From CALJFL01 sp039964455 (GTDB lineage Bacteria; Pseudomonadota; Gammaproteobacteria; Pseudomonadales; Halieaceae): a DNA stretch of 64,000 bases. Location: assembly GCA_039964455.1 (NCBI GenBank), contig JBDVXK010000012.1, positions 496,001 to 560,000 of the forward strand, written 5' to 3'. Each line of letters starts with the position of its first letter. Within the stretch, counting starts at the first letter, position 1. The notes beneath the pieces are model-generated. The model did no database searches. It worked only from the letters and a program-made list of their open reading frames with translations, and had not been told where the DNA came from. Positions 60,453 to 64,000 of this stretch are shown here, in pieces. Made by a program: the position numbers and the translations under genes.

Positions 60453-61649
60453 ATGGGATCAATCAGATCAAGGCGCGGCCTCCTCTTCATGGACTTCCGA
60501 TATCGGGGAGTACGCTGCCGCGAGTACACCAAACTGACCGACAAACCTGCGAACAGAAAGCGCTTGCAGACAATCATGGAACGCGTGGAGGCGGAAATTC
60601 TGCTCGGAAGTTTCGACTACTCCGCCTACTTCCCCAATTCGGACCGCGTAGCACAGTTCAAAGAGCACGATGACCGGAAAACTCAGGTCCAGTCAGACAC
60701 TCCACCTTTCAAGAATTTCTCTGAAACCTGGTGGAACGAAAACGAGGTCAGCTGGAAGCATTCCTACCGGATAACCCTGCGGGCCTCGCTGGACAAGCAC
60801 ATCCTGCCTGCATTTGGCGATATACCCGTCAGCCACATCACCAAGGCGGACATCCTGGCCTTCCGGGCCAACCTGGCCAAGATTCCCCGCAAGGACGGCA
60901 GCCAGGGGCTCTCCCCTGCCCGCATCAATACCATCATGGTGCCACTGCGGCTGATCACCAATGAGGCGGCGGATCGGTTCGACTTCTCTCCGCCCTTCGA
61001 GAAGGTCAAGGCGCTGAAAATCCCCAAGACCAAGGTGGATCCCTTCACCCTCGACGAAGTCCAGACGATTCTCACCCATGTGCGCGAGGATTTCAGATCC
61101 TACTTTACCGTCCGGTTCTATACCGGGATGCGGACAGGGGAAATTCACGGCCTGAAGTGGAAGTACATCGACTTCAATCGTCGCGAGATCCTGGTACGAG
61201 AAAGCCTCGTTGCGGGCGAAATGACCGACACCAAGACCGATAGTTCCGCCCGGGACATTCCCATGTCCCAACCCGTTTTTGATGCCTTGAAAGAGCAACA
61301 CAAGCGAACCGGTAGTAAGGAGTGGGTGTTCTGCAATGGCGAGGGCAAGCAGCTCCAGATCAACAACGTTTCTAACCGCGTGTGGAGACCACTGCTACGC
61401 CTGTTGGACCTGCCCTATCGCAGGCTCTATCAGAGCCGGCATACAGCGGCGACCTTATGGCTAGCGGCCGGTGAGAACGTGCTCTGGGTCTCCCAGGTTC
61501 TCGGGCATGCCGACCCCCATGTGACTTTCCAAAAATATGCAAAGTACGCCCCGGATCTGACCCGACGGGATGGATCAGCGTTCGAGGCACTACTCGCCCA
61601 GAAAATGGTTAACCAATACCAAAATGACCACCAAGGAGAAGACTCATGA
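60453..61649 (+). CDS. Tyrosine recombinase / integrase (DUF3596 arm-binding type)
   Basis: 398 residues. The N-terminal DUF3596 arm-binding domain (~1-70, SIRSRRGLLFMDFRYRGVR) is followed by a SAM-like core-binding domain (~85-180) and the catalytic domain with Arg in YTGMRTGEIHGLKW, YQSRHTAATLW (Tyr replacing the first His of HxxR, usual in this group), LGHADPHVTFQKY and a terminal Tyr nucleophile. It would catalyse integration at the tRNA-Met 3' end 670 bases upstream. Confidence 0.95.
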   Translation: MGSIRSRRGLLFMDFRYRGVRCREYTKLTDKPANRKRLQTIMERVEAEILLGSFDYSAYFPNSDRVAQFKEHDDRKTQVQSDTPPFKNFSETWWNENEVSWKHSYRITLRASLDKHILPAFGDIPVSHITKADILAFRANLAKIPRKDGSQGLSPARINTIMVPLRLITNEAADRFDFSPPFEKVKALKIPKTKVDPFTLDEVQTILTHVREDFRSYFTVRFYTGMRTGEIHGLKWKYIDFNRREILVRESLVAGEMTDTKTDSSARDIPMSQPVFDALKEQHKRTGSKEWVFCNGEGKQLQINNVSNRVWRPLLRLLDLPYRRLYQSRHTAATLWLAAGENVLWVSQVLGHADPHVTFQKYAKYAPDLTRRDGSAFEALLAQKMVNQYQNDHQGEDS

Positions 61650-61966
61650 AGAAGATCTCTAATACACCCTTCACCCTCGAAGAACTTGGCGAGGAAGCGA
61701 GGAAGCGGAACGAAATTCTCTACAAGCAGTATGCGCGTCATCTCTGCTCGGAAACAGACATCGTCCTGCACGAAGATGGCATTGTCCCGTATTTTGCTGA
61801 GATATGCCGTGGGAACAATTTTGAAGCGACGGTGCACTGGCTCAAAACCTACATGGTCGAGCAGGACTTGGTATTCAGCGAACTGGACCTCAAGGAATGC
61901 GTTGACGCTTTTCGAGCTGAATTGCACAACAGGATTCCGTCTAACTTTTGGGGAGGAGGCGCATAA
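61646..61966 (+). CDS. Unknown island protein (106 residues)
   Basis: Not recognised. It overlaps the integrase stop by four bases (ATGA), with AAGGAG upstream, so it is translated with the integrase. Soluble, charged and helical (TLEELGEEARKRNEILYKQYARHL; LDLKECVDAFRAELHNR), no signal peptide. Its stop overlaps the start of the next gene. Small genes in this position in integrative elements are often of unknown function. Confidence 0.7.
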   Translation: MKKISNTPFTLEELGEEARKRNEILYKQYARHLCSETDIVLHEDGIVPYFAEICRGNNFEATVHWLKTYMVEQDLVFSELDLKECVDAFRAELHNRIPSNFWGGGA

Positions 61967-62241
61967 TGAACGAACTGGAACTCATTCCCGCAGGCTTTGG
62001 TCTGTGTTTGCTGGCCTATTACCTCCGAGGCATCCTGCGACTCCACCGGGCCCGTGTCTCTCGGACGCGAACTATCACGTTCTGGGAGACCTGGCTGCGC
62101 TTCTGCCTCAGCCCGGCCATCCTCAAGGACGCCTTTCGTTGTGCGGTGATCTCTCTGGGCATCTTCCTTGGCATCGAGATTGCCCGGGGCGATACCATGA
62201 AAGACGAGGTCGACAACGATTCAGAAAGGGATCACTTCTAG
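61966..62241 (+). CDS. Unknown small membrane protein of the island
   Basis: 91 residues from the ATG at 61966 with AGGAGG upstream. An N-terminal hydrophobic helix (LIPAGFGLCLLAYYLRGIL) and a second around 58-75 (CAVISLGIFLGIEIA) are separated by a basic loop. Not recognised. It follows the previous gene with a one-base overlap, forming an int-orf-orf run. Confidence 0.65.
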   Translation: MNELELIPAGFGLCLLAYYLRGILRLHRARVSRTRTITFWETWLRFCLSPAILKDAFRCAVISLGIFLGIEIARGDTMKDEVDNDSERDHF

Positions 62242-62296
62242 CGGTGCATGCACCGCTTAACCCCTCTTTGCAAACTGGAATTTCCCTACAGTGATA

Positions 62297-62629
62297 ATGA
62301 AACCCCTGGATAAAGAAAACTCTCTTGAAGTGCGCTACCAGACTGCCATCACGACACTTCTCGATCTCGCACTGGACCACAGTCATAACAGAGCAAAAGT
62401 CGCAGCAAGCGTTCTCCTCAGCGCCAACAGATCGTATGTACGTCCTCAGCAGAGGTGGCGGGTATCAATCCCGGACCTCCAACAGCTTACCGAGAGCGAA
62501 CAATATGCAGCTCTCGGCGTCATTCATGGGAGAATCACCCTGGGTCGATCTCCCGAAACTGTAACTCAAGGTGGCCCTGAGCTTTTTCATAAACTGTGGC
62601 ACCGATGGCGAAATGTCGAACGATGGTGA
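62297..62629 (+). CDS. Unknown island protein (110 residues)
   Basis: Not recognised with confidence. Soluble, with YQTAITTLLDLALDHSHNRAKVAASVLLSANRSYVRP in the N-terminal half and a W-rich C-terminus (KLWHRWRNVERW). An in-frame GTG lies two codons upstream (62291) and neither start has a clear ribosome site. Last plus-strand gene of the element; 85 bases follow before a converging gene. Confidence 0.55.
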   Translation: MKPLDKENSLEVRYQTAITTLLDLALDHSHNRAKVAASVLLSANRSYVRPQQRWRVSIPDLQQLTESEQYAALGVIHGRITLGRSPETVTQGGPELFHKLWHRWRNVERW

Positions 62630-62714
62630 CACGCGCTAGCACGGCTGCGTTATAGTTGTAGGCACTGCGACCAATTGACCGGCCTGCTGAAATACCCTGA
62701 CCACCTCTACCAAA

Positions 62715-63305
62715 TTACTCTGCCCAGTCGGCTGTTGAAAATGACAGAGTTGGACTGAGTAAATGCGCATTCAAAGAGGGTTTCACGGTGAATTCTTTGT
62801 CGGTTGTCGTCATCTTCACGACACCGTCAATTAAGACCCAATGCACGTTTCTCCTTCTCCAGCACTGCCGCCACCTGCGGCTGCAATAATAGCCGGCAAG
62901 TGCGCCGGCAAGAACAAGGTAAACCCTGCCAGTTATTGTGCGAGCGCCAGCAATCAAGTCTAAGTTGTAAAAGGCCGACGGCATTAGGGCGACGATGGCA
63001 AATAGGGCTGTGCCCCCGGCCATAGCGTAGAGTGTGGTTTTTTTGATCGCCGTTCGGGTGGAAATAAACCGCGCCGTGATAAAGGCGAGTAATAGACCGA
63101 TAAAGATTAACGCGACTGTGGGAAATGCTCCCCTAGAATTCATACCGATTAAGTCGGTCGCCATAGTCGACAGAACAAGGTATGAATCCACAGGCATATT
63201 GATGCTGTGCAACCAAATCAGGTTGGTTGCAGTGGTATGAGTTACCCATAAAAATGTGGCGATTGCCAAAGATCTCAAAAACGCCGGTATCTGTTTAATT
63301 ATCAT
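62715..63305 (-). CDS. Unknown four-helix membrane protein
   Basis: 196 residues from the ATG at 63305, with GGGGGGAGAG upstream. Hydrophobic segments near 10-32, 57-78, 84-108 and 115-135, then a cysteine/arginine-rich stretch (YCSRRWRQCWRRRN) and a soluble tail. Not recognised. Whether it belongs to the island or to the host chromosome cannot be decided without the right attachment site. Confidence 0.55.
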   Translation of the reverse strand: MIIKQIPAFLRSLAIATFLWVTHTTATNLIWLHSINMPVDSYLVLSTMATDLIGMNSRGAFPTVALIFIGLLLAFITARFISTRTAIKKTTLYAMAGGTALFAIVALMPSAFYNLDLIAGARTITGRVYLVLAGALAGYYCSRRWRQCWRRRNVHWVLIDGVVKMTTTDKEFTVKPSLNAHLLSPTLSFSTADWAE

Positions 63306-63348
63306 ACTCTCCCCCCTACTCACCTAGCGCGCGCGTTCATGTCGCTAC

Positions 63349-63564
63349 TCATACGTAAACTCGATATAACAAGCCATGCGGGCCACTGGCCGCATAAAAG
63401 TCACGACCTAAGCCGAGGCAAGTGATCATACCTGCCGCGAACATAGCGCCCGTGGCAACCCGCCTCTTTTCCAAGCCTGTTTCAATATCAACAACCACGG
63501 AGTCAACGCTTTGATCTTCAAGCACATCATCAAGAACCACTTCACCCGTGTCAGGGTCATACAA
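63349..63564 (-). CDS. Doubtful small reading frame
   Basis: 71 residues from a TTG only 12 bases after the saccharopine-dehydrogenase-like stop. Acidic N-terminus (GEVVLDDVLEDQSVDSVVVDIE) and a hydrophobic stretch (VATGAMFAAGMITCLGLG). It could be a real small gene, or the remnant of a longer one. No homologue recognised. Confidence 0.3.
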   Translation of the reverse strand: MYDPDTGEVVLDDVLEDQSVDSVVVDIETGLEKRRVATGAMFAAGMITCLGLGRDFYAASGPHGLLYRVYV

Positions 63565-63576
63565 AACCTGATTGGA

Positions 63577-64000
63577 TCAGGATTCGGTCAAATGCAATTG
63601 ACCCGCCCCAGGCAGGCGCTCGACCAGTTCTGCCCCCATCAGCTGCGCAGGCGTGTAACAGCCTCCAGCCCCTTCGTAATCCAGCAGAAACCCGGCGCTG
63701 TGCAGGATGCCATCCATGGTGACGGTGTAGCCGTTGGGTGTTTTTACCCTGCAGCACACGCTGTCGCCCCTGGCATTCCTGGCTTCTCCCCACACATAGG
63801 TGGGACGGCTCGCTCGGCTTGCCTCGTCCGGGCCAGTCACGCGACGCATGATTCGCTTCTTCGCCATGCGCTGGACAGTGGCGGATTTCATGACTGCCTG
63901 TATGACAGGAAACAGCAGGTCAGTCGCCCGCCCGACACTACGCCGGGTGTATACCGAGATATTGGGAATTCCCGTCTGCCAGTAGGCAGTCGCCAGGTCC
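63577..64000 (-). CDS. Saccharopine dehydrogenase-like / trans-acting enoyl reductase, C-terminal part
   Basis: The frame is open from the window edge to a stop at 63577 and gives 140 residues resembling the C-terminus of the NAD(P)-binding saccharopine dehydrogenase family: LATAYWQTGIPNISVYTRRS, WGEARNARGDSVCCRVKTPNGY and the final YTPAQLMGAELVERLPGAG. The N-terminal Rossmann domain would be outside the window. The substrate cannot be inferred from this part. Confidence 0.8.
   Translation of the reverse strand, partial: DLATAYWQTGIPNISVYTRRSVGRATDLLFPVIQAVMKSATVQRMAKKRIMRRVTGPDEASRASRPTYVWGEARNARGDSVCCRVKTPNGYTVTMDGILHSAGFLLDYEGAGGCYTPAQLMGAELVERLPGAGQLHLTES

Noticed and set aside
63557..63793. 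78-residue minus-strand frame overlapping the saccharopine-dehydrogenase-like gene
   Set aside because: It is an alternative frame of a segment with clear homology in the frame ending at 63577.
1..64000. CRISPR arrays, insertion sequences, rRNA genes
   Set aside because: No regularly spaced direct repeats, transposase genes or rRNA-like sequence were seen in the window.
62600..64000. Right attachment site as a copy of the tRNA-Met 3' end
   Set aside because: Scanning for the acceptor/T-arm bases found no convincing copy; the element end is left undefined.

Overview
The window is a near gap-free stretch of a gammaproteobacterial chromosome. Gene order follows the Pseudomonas core map (rplM-rpsI-pet-sspA; algW-his-murA-ibaG-mla-kds-lpt-rpoN-pts; mreBCD-maf-rng-yhdP; gat; moeB-prmC-prfA-hemA-lolB-ispE-prs-rplY-pth-ychF). 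A fused cytochrome b/c1 gene and the overall protein style suggest a marine lineage of the Cellvibrionales/Halieaceae kind; this is inference, since no rRNA is present. Genes abut or overlap by 1-20 bases, and most convergent pairs share a 4-base stop-codon overlap.

Layout. 1-4485: sspA (cut by the window edge), the cytochrome bc1 genes (Rieske protein plus fused b/c1), and rpsI-rplM with promoter, leader hairpin and terminator. 4583-8330: zapE, zapG, a Nif3-like gene and a DegS/AlgW periplasmic protease. 8327-12619 (minus): hisD, short-form hisG, murA, ibaG and an mlaC with no other mla genes. 12805-22689 (plus): yrbG, kdsD, kdsC, lptCAB, rpoN, hpf, ptsN, rapZ, ptsO, mgtE, darP, covering LPS core synthesis and export plus the nitrogen PTS. 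22694-31186 (minus): yhdP, a frameshifted rng, maf, mreD, an mreC without a normal start codon, mreB. 31422-44229: gatCAB, small conserved genes, cysZ, rhlB, DoxX, a MATE pump, and moeB-prmC-prfA-hemA. 44478-51984: a TPR lipoprotein, lolB, ispE, tRNA-Gln, prs, rplY, pth, ychF, and a DUF1223 protein.

52137-58100 (minus) is the most unusual part: a six-gene operon encoding a stressosome-type partner-switching pathway. It has an RsbR with an N-terminal globin-like sensor, an RsbS whose phosphoacceptor serine is replaced by alanine, an RsbT kinase fused to an RsbX-like phosphatase, a large RsbU-like phosphatase with a C-terminal RsbW-like kinase domain, an RsbV-like STAS protein, and a Na/Pi-cotransporter-like membrane protein. 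No sigma factor is encoded. A divergently transcribed TAXI-type solute-receptor protein anchored by two membrane segments lies next to it.

59703-64000: tRNA-Met(CAT) is followed by an integrative element: a 444-base non-coding region with 11-bp phased TGGGGCCCA repeats and a strong hairpin, an excisionase-like gene, a DUF3596-type tyrosine integrase and several small unknown genes. Its right end was not found. The window closes with a membrane protein and the 3' part of a saccharopine-dehydrogenase-like gene.

The clearest oddities are the stressosome operon, the frameshift in rng, the missing start codon of mreC, the orphan mlaC and the fused cytochrome b/c1.
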